Source: Wenyingzhuangia sp039768865 (GTDB taxonomy: Bacteria; Bacteroidota; Bacteroidia; Flavobacteriales; Flavobacteriaceae). From it: a DNA stretch of 25,428 nucleotides. Location of the stretch: assembly GCF_039768865.1 (NCBI RefSeq), contig NZ_JBDMZQ010000064.1. The stretch is one strand, 5' to 3'. The translations under genes were made by a program, and so were the position numbers. A model generated the notes under the pieces. That model saw only the letters and a program-made list of their open reading frames with translations. It had not been told where the DNA came from and ran no database searches. Below are positions 7,240 through 16,300 of this stretch, piece by piece (position 1 is the stretch's first letter; the number at the start of each line of letters is the position of its first letter).

Positions 7240-8602
7240 ATGTTTTAATTTTTATGTTCTTAAAGGATACAAGATCACCATGATCTTGCAGTAGGATATT
7301 CCCTTTGTCTAAAAGTCCAAATTTTGGCCATTCCTTATATTTACTTTCGTTTACTAGTTTTAAGAATTCATCACTGCCGCGTTGGTATTCCAATACTTTA
7401 ACTCCATTTAACCAATGCTCTACTTTACCTTGTTTAGAGATTATGTGCGCTGTATTCCATTGACCAATTTCATTCATGTGTTTGCTTGTGTTTGCTTGAA
7501 TGAGGTCATAAAGTGAGGCCACGGTTCTACTCCCTTCATGGCTACCCCGTTTTGCATCTGGGTGTTTTTCATCGTCCAAAATTTGATATTCTAGTCCTAT
7601 TGATGATCCTAATCCTTTATTAAGCTCTGTGTCAACATAGTATTTAATCCCGCTGTTGGCACCTTCGGTGATGTTGAAATCTACTTTTATTTCAAAGTCA
7701 CTATACATGGCTTTTGTAACAATATCACCTCCTGCAGCAGATTCTGCTCCACCACTAGCTAGAACGCTAAGGATGCCATTGTTTATTTCCCATCCTTTTT
7801 CAGGGAAATTTTGAAGTTTTGCACCGCGCCAACCATTTGTTGTTTCTCCATCCCATAGCATTTGCCATTCATTTCTTTTTTCTTCAAAAGTCAGTTGGTT
7901 TTTTGTGATTACCGGTGTTAAGGGGGAAGGTGTTGAATATTGATCAAGATTTTGCGTAATTAACTTGATGTTTCGCCATTTGATGTCTACTCCTGGTTTC
8001 CCTTTTTTACCAATACTGTGTACCTGTAGACCAATAAATCCTTTAAGTGTCATCTCGTCAATTAGATGTGAAGCCGCTACATCATTGATCCATGTTTTTA
8101 TAGTATCACCAATAGCTTCTATTCTAAAATGATTCCAGTCGTTCGGAATATAGGCCTCTCTGGCTTCTGGGTTATCCTCAAGAGGGTGAAGCCATTTACG
8201 TCTCTTTTCATCATAAATTCCACCGCTCCAGGAACGATCAGAGGGATCAATTTCTACTTGGTATCCATGAACGATACCGTCTCGGTACCACGGATGACTA
8301 TTGCTTCTGATTTGCACACCTGAGTTTGACAAAACATCTGTTTTGAAATCGAGTTCTAAAATAAAGTTTGTGTAGAGCGAATCGGTAACCAAAAATGTGT
8401 TGGGTGTGTTAGCGACAGTAGTACCTATGATTTCTCCATTTTCCACACGATAGGAAGCTTTTCCTCCTAAGGTATGCCAACCTGCTAAGGTTTTGCCGTC
8501 GTATATTGACTCAAGATGACTGTTGGTTTTTCCTGAGCAACCTACTAAAAAAGGAATTAACAAGAGATAGAATGATTTTTTTATGTAGCGTTTATTTTTC
8601 AT
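7232..8602 (-). CDS. Lipoprotein with two DUF1080 (3-keto-disaccharide hydrolase-like) domains
   Basis: This 456-residue protein has a signal ending FLVGC (Cys22), so it should be lipid-anchored. Two related concanavalin-like domains follow. The first, about residues 30-217, opens with YDGKTLAGW and ends WRNIKLI. The second, about 246-455, opens with WDGETTNGW and ends FKNIKIK. Both carry the domain's typical NSG(V/I) strand (SNSGVQIRS; ANSGIKYYV). DUF1080 proteins are known as 3-keto-disaccharide hydrolases or lyases, cleaving glycosidic bonds after C3 oxidation. Two copies in one chain could mean one catalytic and one carbohydrate-binding domain, or two specificities. It is the first gene of the minus-strand operon, 8 bp overlapping the Gfo/Idh/MocA gene. 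Motif copy 3 lies 63 bp upstream of its start. The domain call is firm; the substrate is unknown. Confidence 0.88.
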   Translation of the reverse strand: MKNKRYIKKSFYLLLIPFLVGCSGKTNSHLESIYDGKTLAGWHTLGGKASYRVENGEIIGTTVANTPNTFLVTDSLYTNFILELDFKTDVLSNSGVQIRSNSHPWYRDGIVHGYQVEIDPSDRSWSGGIYDEKRRKWLHPLEDNPEAREAYIPNDWNHFRIEAIGDTIKTWINDVAASHLIDEMTLKGFIGLQVHSIGKKGKPGVDIKWRNIKLITQNLDQYSTPSPLTPVITKNQLTFEEKRNEWQMLWDGETTNGWRGAKLQNFPEKGWEINNGILSVLASGGAESAAGGDIVTKAMYSDFEIKVDFNITEGANSGIKYYVDTELNKGLGSSIGLEYQILDDEKHPDAKRGSHEGSRTVASLYDLIQANTSKHMNEIGQWNTAHIISKQGKVEHWLNGVKVLEYQRGSDEFLKLVNESKYKEWPKFGLLDKGNILLQDHGDLVSFKNIKIKTYE

Positions 8603-8649
8603 CTGGATAATTTTTTTATTTAAAATATTATTAAAGGTACATGAAATTT

Positions 8650-8665
8650 ATCCTAGACTATCCTG
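8650..8665 (-). promoter_or_regulatory. Shared operator-like motif, copy 3 (points to the DUF1080 gene)
   Basis: On minus it reads CAGGATAGTCTAGGAT, with AGGAT repeated at a 10-bp period exactly as in copy 2. The C of CAG (8665) is 63 bp from the start codon at 8602. The first nine bases form a perfect inverted repeat with copy 4. Confidence 0.6.
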
Positions 8666-8716
8666 TGGTTTCAGGCTTAGATCAATGGATGGACATAAAG
8701 TGTTAACCTAACAGAG

Positions 8717-8725
8717 CAGGATAGT
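8717..8725 (+). promoter_or_regulatory. Shared operator-like motif, copy 4 (points to the plus-strand run from 8786)
   Basis: The site reads CAGGATAGT and runs into a T tract, so only the first half of the motif is kept and the second AGG half is missing. The C of CAG (8717) is 69 bp from the ATG at 8786. This is the weakest of the four copies alone, but it gains from being the inverted partner of copy 3. Confidence 0.5.
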
Positions 8726-8785
8726 TTTTTTAAAATAGAAAAATAAATTCAAAAAATTATAATAACATATAAATTATACTTTTAA

Positions 8786-10795
8786 ATGAATAATAATTCT
8801 TTGAACCTCTTGCTGTTTTTCTCTGTCCTCTCTCTTTTATACGGGCAACAAAGTACGACTAAAATGGATCTTCCGATTTTAGAGAGACAGCATTTTTTTG
8901 AAGAAAAAAATGGTATAGTAGCAATTGAAACCGAATTCTTTTATGAACAAAACCAATCACAAAAACGCAAGTGGTTTCGATTTAACAAGCATTTTTCACC
9001 GGTAACAACAAAGGAAAATCGCAGTGTTGGCGCAAGTAATAATGGGTACATTCAACTCTTGCCCGATACTCGAATCACACATGATGATGTTTTGATACGT
9101 GGAGAAAATTTTTCCAATAAAGCCGGAGCGATGGGGGTTGTTACCTATCGTGTCAAAATAAACATCCCTGGGAGATATTATGTTTGGACAAGAGCCTTCA
9201 GTACGGGCAGTGAAGATAATGGCGTTCATGTGGGAATAAATGGCAAATGGCCTCAAAGCGGACAGCGAATCCAGTGGTGTGAAGGAAAAAATAAATGGAC
9301 TTGGTCCAGCAAACAGCGAACCAAAGAAGCGCATTGCGGCGTTCCCCAAAAACTTTATTTGGATATTTCTACAGCGGGTTATCACGACATCGAGTTTAGT
9401 ATGCGTGAAGATGGGTTTGCCATGGATAAATTCGTTTTGACTTTAGATGAAGGGTTCGTCCCCACCGCTAAGGGACCAGGCGTAAAAATCAAGTGGCCAG
9501 AGCCCTCTTATTTTGAAACGATAAGCACTTCAGTAATTCAAAATAAAACACTCCCGGTAGCTGATTTTCCTTTGGCAGATACTGGATTTTATAAAGATGC
9601 TGGAGGCAGATGGTTTGCTGTTAATCCTAAAAAAGGCAAAGAAGCTCAGAGCACCACAACCTTTAACTTTAAAAGCGGTAGTTATGATTTAGTATTTGTT
9701 GGGGTTGGTGAGAATGATGGACAATCCGAATTTACACTCAAAATCAATGGTAAAGAGCTAGGAGTCTTTGTTCCCAAACTTTCGCGAAAATTGTTTCTTG
9801 AAGGCGTTAGTACCAATAAGGTATGGAGTAATGTCGCTTTGCAAAATGGAGATCAAATAACGGTCGCTGCAAAAATTGCAAGCCATGATGGCAAGGAATG
9901 GGCTAGGGCAAGATGGTCTGGGATCATTTTTGCCCCTGTAGGAAAAGGAATGCAGGTGAGCAATGCACCCGGTGTACTGACCTCAAACCAACATCAAAAA
10001 ACCCCCACTATAAATCCACCCAAAGGAAGAATTGCGATTGTTGCTGACGGAAATTCACCTGATCCTGATGATCTTGGAGGTACGGCGGTGTCCATAGCAT
10101 TGCTAAAGGCCTCAGGTCTTGAAAATAGATTAGTTCATTATTCGCATAGCTGTGATTTAGTTCGAGTTAACCGTATTTCCGAAAAGGCAGAGCGAGAGCG
10201 TCATGCATTAATGCAAAGTGCATGTGATGTAACGGCTAGGCGTTGGGGAGGTTTTGATGCCATTACTTTTCATGATGCCAAGTGGCAACAAGAAATAACC
10301 GTTAATGATTTGGCTAATGTAATCAATGCCTCTACCGCCGAAGATCCCTTATGGATTATTGAGGCGGGAGAGCCCGATATTATTGGATTGGCGTTAGAAG
10401 CATCGAAAAAATCTAAACATAAATTTGTAAAAGTAGTCACCCATCACCCCGCCAATGATGATGCTGGAGATTTTTATACTTGGCAGCAGATTTTAGATTT
10501 TGGGGTAGAAGAAGTCCGGATTCCTGATCAAAATGTGAATTTAAAAGTTAATCTCGAAAAATGGGATTGGGCAAAAAATCATTCTGACCCTAGGATACAG
10601 TGGGTGTGGTTGCAAGGTAAAATAGCCGAGGTGGATAATGTGGTAAAATTTCAGAAGGGAAAATGGGATTGTTCTGATGCCGGGATGGTCTTGTATTGGA
10701 TTACTGGGGCGACCAATAACGGCTTAGAACTGGGTACTGTGGATCAAGTCAAAAAGCTATTGCTTGATTTTATTGAAAAAGAATCCTCTAAATAG
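8786..10795 (+). CDS. Exported protein: two beta-sandwich domains fused to a nucleoside-hydrolase-like domain
   Basis: This 669-residue protein has a signal peptide (residues 1-20, cleavage near LLYG/QQ). Residues about 40-225 resemble the carbohydrate-binding C-terminal domain of GH115 proteins (GIVAIETEFF; YYVWTRAFSTG; YHDIEFSMREDG). A second all-beta domain spans about 235-400 (FAVNPKKGK; FTLKINGKELGVF). From about 412 a different fold starts: IVAD421GNSPD426PD428D429LGG matches the Asp-rich calcium-binding DPxxDD motif at the N-terminus of inosine-uridine nucleoside hydrolases. WIIEAGEPDIIGLALEAS and VVTHHPAND further along also fit that fold. Nucleosides are unlikely targets for an exported protein in a polysaccharide locus, so a glycan N- or O-ribosyl-like or other glycosidic bond is possible but unproven. 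It heads the long plus-strand run, 19 bp before the lyase gene. Domain folds are moderately sure; activity is not known. Confidence 0.72.
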   Translation: MNNNSLNLLLFFSVLSLLYGQQSTTKMDLPILERQHFFEEKNGIVAIETEFFYEQNQSQKRKWFRFNKHFSPVTTKENRSVGASNNGYIQLLPDTRITHDDVLIRGENFSNKAGAMGVVTYRVKINIPGRYYVWTRAFSTGSEDNGVHVGINGKWPQSGQRIQWCEGKNKWTWSSKQRTKEAHCGVPQKLYLDISTAGYHDIEFSMREDGFAMDKFVLTLDEGFVPTAKGPGVKIKWPEPSYFETISTSVIQNKTLPVADFPLADTGFYKDAGGRWFAVNPKKGKEAQSTTTFNFKSGSYDLVFVGVGENDGQSEFTLKINGKELGVFVPKLSRKLFLEGVSTNKVWSNVALQNGDQITVAAKIASHDGKEWARARWSGIIFAPVGKGMQVSNAPGVLTSNQHQKTPTINPPKGRIAIVADGNSPDPDDLGGTAVSIALLKASGLENRLVHYSHSCDLVRVNRISEKAERERHALMQSACDVTARRWGGFDAITFHDAKWQQEITVNDLANVINASTAEDPLWIIEAGEPDIIGLALEASKKSKHKFVKVVTHHPANDDAGDFYTWQQILDFGVEEVRIPDQNVNLKVNLEKWDWAKNHSDPRIQWVWLQGKIAEVDNVVKFQKGKWDCSDAGMVLYWITGATNNGLELGTVDQVKKLLLDFIEKESSK

Positions 10796-10814
10796 TTTGT
10801 AAAAGTATTAAATA

Positions 10815-13304
10815 ATGAATCGCAATAAACTAAACAGATTATCAGTAGGGCAAGTTACCCTCTGGATATGTCTTTTTTCAGTTTCTTTGAGTTTTGGACA
10901 ATCTTTGGTCCATCCGGTAATTTATTCCACTCAAGAGGAACGTCCGGCACTTTTAAACAAAATAAAAAAATATTCATGGGCTGCGAATATTGTTCAACAA
11001 CTTCACCAAAACGTCGACGATAAACTCAAGTTGCACCAAAAAAATCCTGTAGCGATTGCATCAAGTGTTCATGCTTTCGATGATGGAAGTGCAAAAAAAA
11101 CAGAGCAGCAAGCGGCTCCGTTAGCCGCGGCTCACTACAAGATACTGAAATTGGCCTCTGAAGCAGGGATGCTTTACTACATAACCGAGCAAGAAGCCTA
11201 CGCCCAAATGGCCTTGGATATTTTGCAGGTTTACATCGAGGAACTCTCCCCGAGAACCCCAAGAAACACAACAATTACTGGAAACAAATTTTTTGATCCC
11301 AGAACATGCTATCCCCATTTTGCCATCACTTACGATTTTATTTATCCATATCTAAAACAGAAGAATCGAAAAGTCTTCAGCCAATCCATGGGAAAGCACA
11401 TCCTTTATGACAACAACAAAGCGCAAAAGGCAATTTTAAACATGATAGGTAGTGTATTGCAAGAGTATGGGGAGCCTGATGTTCACGGAAAAATTGTGAG
11501 TAATCATCCGATATTAACCTCACCAGGTGCGCTTTTCAATATATTATGTATCGAGGAGGATGCTGAGCGAGAACGTTTACTCAATGTTTTTTGGGAAAAA
11601 GGAACAGCACACCAAAACTCTTTTAAAAATACCATCCTACCCATATTTTCAAAGCAAGGTTTATGGCCAGAATCCTTGAGTTATGGATTTATGCCGATTG
11701 TGAGTATGAACATAAATATTATGGATCGCGTAAAACCAGAATGGGACATAACCTCAAAAACAAAAAACATTTTCAAGGGAGGTTTTTTGTATGACTATTT
11801 AAGGCATCCAGACCGAAGATTTGTACGATATGGAGATTCAAAACGCAACAATGATTTTTCTGCCAAAAATTATATGTATGCACTTAATATTGCACAAAGA
11901 AGAAACTATACCGAGATAGCTGAAAAGGCAAAATTGGCACTTTTTCAAGCTTATAAGGCAAAGGGAGGATATGCTCCAAACATTCAAGCAGAGAGCCCTT
12001 ATGACAAATACCAACATTTGGAATTATTTTGGGGAGAAAACATTCCAGAGATCTTAAAATCCGAGATTAATTTTAACAAAAAAACAGTGTTGGTCGACCA
12101 TGCTGGAGTAGCCCTTCAGCGAAATTATGTAGAGAAAAATAACGCTTTGTATGGCCTTTGCGGGATTATAGGGGGGGCACATTATGTTCATTCTCATGTA
12201 ACAGGTATTACGATGGAACTCTATGGAGCAGAATATGTTATGACTCCAAACGCTGGACTTCCACCTACAGTTCCCGAACGGCGAATACCCTTGCATGAAC
12301 ATTATTTTAGGTTGTATGCTGGAAATAATACCGTGGTTGTCAATGGAACTTCACATGGTCGAGACGAAGGTTCATGGAAAGGTAAAGCCAATGTTTGGCA
12401 AAACACGGTGGTAAATATTGCGGCAGAACCCAAGCACCTAGAAGATGGAGTATCAGAAGAATTTAGTTTTGCCACGCAATACTTAGACGATACCGTAAAT
12501 CACGCAGAACAACAAAGAACACTCAGTACAATCAGAACCAGTAATATAACGGGATACTATTTTGATATTTTTCGTTCAAAATCAAAAAATGAAAATCGAT
12601 TTCACGATTATTTATATCACAATTTAGGCGATCGTGCACATCTCACTACCCTAAATGGAAATCCTTTGGCTATGGTTGAGACAGAACGCTATCAAAATGA
12701 TATTGGGGATGTTGTCAAATCACCAGGCTGGCGTTATTTTGAATCTACCCGATCTACAGATCCCACCTCTAGTACAATCAAAATTCGATTTGACGTTGAG
12801 TATGATAACCGGTACATGCATATGTTTATTCCTGGCGGTGTAAAAAGAGAGTATACTCAAGCTCTTGCACCAGCTACGCGAGAAGCAAAAAACGGATACA
12901 ACACTAAAAACACTCAAGTCTTGGCCATACGTCAGAAAGGGGAAGCCTGGAGACAGCCTTTTATTAGTGTCTTTGAGCCCTCTAAGAATAAAGCATCTAG
13001 TATTCAAGATATACAACCTTTGTGGGATGACCAAACACTGGTTGGCGCTATTGTGCGATCAAAGACAAAGGACGCTGTGGTTACGGATATTATTATTTCT
13101 ACAGAAAGTTCGGAAACACAGATTAAAAATCAAGACCTAGGTTTCGATTTTAAAGGAAGGTTTGCCATAATACGAACCGCAAAAAAAACCAAGGAAACAG
13201 AAGTAATGCTTTATATAGGTGAAGGATCTTATTTAACCTACAATCAAAAACAATTAAATGTCAATAAACAGGGTAGTGGTATTATGCGTTACTCTAAGAA
13301 GTAA
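10815..13304 (+). CDS. Heparinase II/III-like exported polysaccharide lyase
   Basis: This 829-residue protein has a signal peptide ending SLSFGQ (about residue 29). HPVIYSTQEERPALLNKI opens the mature part, as in many alginate- and heparinase-type lyases. Residues about 35-420 look helical and should form an (alpha/alpha) toroid: HFAITYDFIYPYL near 175 and GLWPESLSY290G, whose Tyr290 is a candidate catalytic residue. Residues about 430-829 fit the heparinase II/III beta-sandwich, with H456-Y-V-H459-S-H461-VTGITMELYG, the segment that supplies a catalytic or metal-binding His in this superfamily. It would cut uronate-containing chains by beta-elimination; in this context ulvan is the best guess, perhaps as a PL37- or PL40-like enzyme, which I cannot settle by eye. 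It lies 21 bp before the GH106 gene on the same transcript. Confidence 0.78.
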   Translation: MNRNKLNRLSVGQVTLWICLFSVSLSFGQSLVHPVIYSTQEERPALLNKIKKYSWAANIVQQLHQNVDDKLKLHQKNPVAIASSVHAFDDGSAKKTEQQAAPLAAAHYKILKLASEAGMLYYITEQEAYAQMALDILQVYIEELSPRTPRNTTITGNKFFDPRTCYPHFAITYDFIYPYLKQKNRKVFSQSMGKHILYDNNKAQKAILNMIGSVLQEYGEPDVHGKIVSNHPILTSPGALFNILCIEEDAERERLLNVFWEKGTAHQNSFKNTILPIFSKQGLWPESLSYGFMPIVSMNINIMDRVKPEWDITSKTKNIFKGGFLYDYLRHPDRRFVRYGDSKRNNDFSAKNYMYALNIAQRRNYTEIAEKAKLALFQAYKAKGGYAPNIQAESPYDKYQHLELFWGENIPEILKSEINFNKKTVLVDHAGVALQRNYVEKNNALYGLCGIIGGAHYVHSHVTGITMELYGAEYVMTPNAGLPPTVPERRIPLHEHYFRLYAGNNTVVVNGTSHGRDEGSWKGKANVWQNTVVNIAAEPKHLEDGVSEEFSFATQYLDDTVNHAEQQRTLSTIRTSNITGYYFDIFRSKSKNENRFHDYLYHNLGDRAHLTTLNGNPLAMVETERYQNDIGDVVKSPGWRYFESTRSTDPTSSTIKIRFDVEYDNRYMHMFIPGGVKREYTQALAPATREAKNGYNTKNTQVLAIRQKGEAWRQPFISVFEPSKNKASSIQDIQPLWDDQTLVGAIVRSKTKDAVVTDIIISTESSETQIKNQDLGFDFKGRFAIIRTAKKTKETEVMLYIGEGSYLTYNQKQLNVNKQGSGIMRYSKK

Positions 13305-13325
13305 AGAATAAAAGAGGAACAATTC

Positions 13326-16300
13326 ATGAAGTTTATATCTAATTTAATTATTTGTTTTTTTATTGTATTTATATCATTAAAAAGTAATGCTCAGGAAGCT
13401 GAAATAAGTAAGCTTGAAGAGGGGTTTAATACTCCTCCAAGTTCGGCTAAAGCAAGGACTTGGTGGCATTGGATGAATGGCAATGTTTCTCGTGCGGGAA
13501 TTACAAAAGATTTAGAAGCGATGAAATCGGTTGGAATTCAAGAAGCTCAACTCTTTAATGTGAAATTGAGCTTACCCCAGGGGTCTGTAAATTACATGAG
13601 TTCTGAGTGGTTATCCCTCGTTAGGTTTGCTGCACAAGAAGCCAAACGACTGGGAATGGAGTTGTCTTTTCATAACAGCGCAGGATGGTCTTCAAGTGGA
13701 GGACCTTGGGTAACTCCAGATATGGCAATGCAAAAGGTGGTCTACAGTGAGTCATTCTTTCAAGGTGGAATGACTATAAATAAGAAACTTCCACAGCCAG
13801 AAACTAAACTGGGCTACTACAGAGATATTGCCATTTTTGCCTTCCCAAAACCGATAGATACATTAAAAATAGCTGATCTTGATTTTAAATCACTTTCTGG
13901 AAAGATTCGCAATCACTTATACCCTACTGCCAAAGAAATACCTGAAACTGCAATTATAAAAAAGAAAAACATCATTGATTTAACCCATAAAGTTTCTAAC
14001 GAGGGGGTTTTGAAATGGAATGCTCCAAAAGGGGAGTGGATAATTTTAAGGATTGGCCATACCCCAACAGCAAAAACCAATCATCCCGCTCCGGTATCTG
14101 GAAATGGTTTGGAGTGTGACAAAATGAGTACAAAAGCCGTTGATTTATATTGGCAAAAAGGGGTACAGCCATTGCTTGATGTATTGGATGATTTAGTGGG
14201 TACAGTTGTTAAAAATTGTGTAATTGATAGTTACGAGGTAGGGACAACTAATTGGACGCAAGGATTTGATAATCAGTTTAAAGATTTACGTGGGTATGAT
14301 CCAACATTCTACCTCCCAAGTTTAGCTGGATATTATGTAGAAAGTAGTGAGATTACAGAGCGTTTCTTATGGGATTACAGAAGAACAATTGGAGATTTGA
14401 TAGCCAACAATTACTACGGTCATTTTCGTAAACTAAGCCATAAAAACGGTTTAAAACTTGCTGTAGAACCCTATTGGGGTCCATTTGATAGTATGCAAGT
14501 TGGTGCACAAGGGGATATTGTTATGTGTGAATTTTGGAGTGGAGGTCACCCTTTTTTTGATTCTCCAAAGTTTGTATCTTCCATAGCGCATATAAACGGT
14601 AATTCCATTGTAGGAGCAGAATCATTTACAGGTATTGGAGGTTGGGATGACCACCCAGCAGATTTAAAATCAATTGGAGATAGTGCCTGGGCAGAGGGGA
14701 TTAATAGGTTTATATTTCATACCTATGTACACCAGCCTTGGGATGTAGGTCCTGGTCTAGCACTTAGCTATCACGGTACCGACTTTAATCGATTAAATAC
14801 ATGGTGGCATCAAAGCAAGAGTTTTATGGATTACATTGCTCGTTCACAATACCTTTTACAACAAGGAAAGAATGTTGCAGATTTTCTTGTCTTTACCGGA
14901 GAGGCGTCGCCAAACAACGCTTTTTTGATCCCCGAAATAAAGGCTGCAGGATATGATTATGATTTAATTGGGTACAATAATCTGATGGATTTGCAGGTAG
15001 AAAATAAAAAACTTCTAACCAAGGCAAGTTCTTTTTACAGTGTTTTGGTAGTTCCAGAAAACAAATGGATGCGTCCAGAAACACTAAAGAAACTGAAAGA
15101 ACTTGCTGATGCGGGTGCCACAATTCTGGGCAGTCCCCCAAAACAATCTCCTAGTTTAGCAGGTTATCCTAAAGCGGATAGACGAGTGCGCCAAATGGCA
15201 GAAGAGCTTTGGTCTAGTAGAAAAGTAACTGCATTATCGATTCCAGCATATTTAGATACAACTACCTTACCTCCTGATGTTAGTTTTGAGAATAAAGATT
15301 CAAACCCTATCCGTTTTATTCATAGAAAGGTTGAGGACAACGATATTTATTTTTTGGCAAATGCAAAGAAAGAAAGCTATACAAGTCGCATAAAATTTCG
15401 AATAGTGGGTAAACGACCTGAACTGTGGAACCCCATGAATGGGGAAGTGATAAAACCCGCGATTTGGAAAAATCATTCAGATGGAACAATAAGTTTACCC
15501 ATTACGCTTGAAGCTGAAGGGTCAATTTTTGTTGTTTTTAAACCCAATTCTTCAAATACACAACATCTAGTAAATGTCGAAACTAAATTAGAAGAGCCAG
15601 CACCAGACCCTTTATCAAATCTCAAAATAATCAAAGCAGAGTATGGTACTTTTTTACAGGAGGGCATAGCAGACATAACAGATTTAGTTGCGGCAGCAGT
15701 TAAGGATAATCAATTAAGTTTTCGGGTGACACGAAAGTTTTGCGACTGCGATCCTGCTATGGGGTACAATAAAACATTTAGGATGCGCTATCAGTTAGGT
15801 GAACGTATTCTTGAAACACGTGCAAAAGAGCGTGAGTATGTAACGATAATATCAGATAAACCCATAAGGATTTTACGTGCTCTTTTTGGAAAGTTCAAGC
15901 CTGAGACGAAAGGGGTACCAGAACAATATCCTATTGCCGATGTAACCGAAACAATTAAAGAAAAGGTAAACCAAGGGCAGTTAAAAATTTTAGTGCAAGA
16001 CAAACTTGCAAAACCTTCAACCCAAAATTATGGCATAAGTCCATCTTTGCGAATCCATTTTTCTGTTAACGGAATTCCTACTAACCGAATCATAAAAAAA
16101 GGAAATCTTCTCAATCTTTCTCAAGAGCATCCAAAAGAAAATATTCTTTATGACAAAGAAGCATTGACTTGGGTTAGTCCTTTTCCAGGGAAAATAGTGT
16201 ACGAAAAGTCCAATGGAATCATAGAAGAAAAAAAGCTAGACCATGTTCCAGATCCTATATTACTTAATAAAGATTGGAGTGTAAACTTTCTGTCTAAAAA

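Larger units (their letters stand above)
8603..8785. promoter_or_regulatory. Divergent intergenic region between the oxidoreductive pair and the main plus-strand run
   Basis: This 183-bp AT-rich region carries two CAGGATAGT sites in inverted orientation (8657-8665 on minus, 8717-8725 on plus), one facing each start codon. TACCTTTA on minus (8632-8639) is a weak match to the -7 consensus TAnnTTTG for the minus gene; no good match is seen for the plus gene. It holds no open frame or RNA gene. Confidence 0.7.

Noticed and set aside
12171..12177. Seven-G tract in the heparinase-like gene as a phase-variation site
   Set aside because: The frame is intact, the tract encodes an ordinary GG dipeptide before the conserved His segment, and seven G alone is weak evidence.
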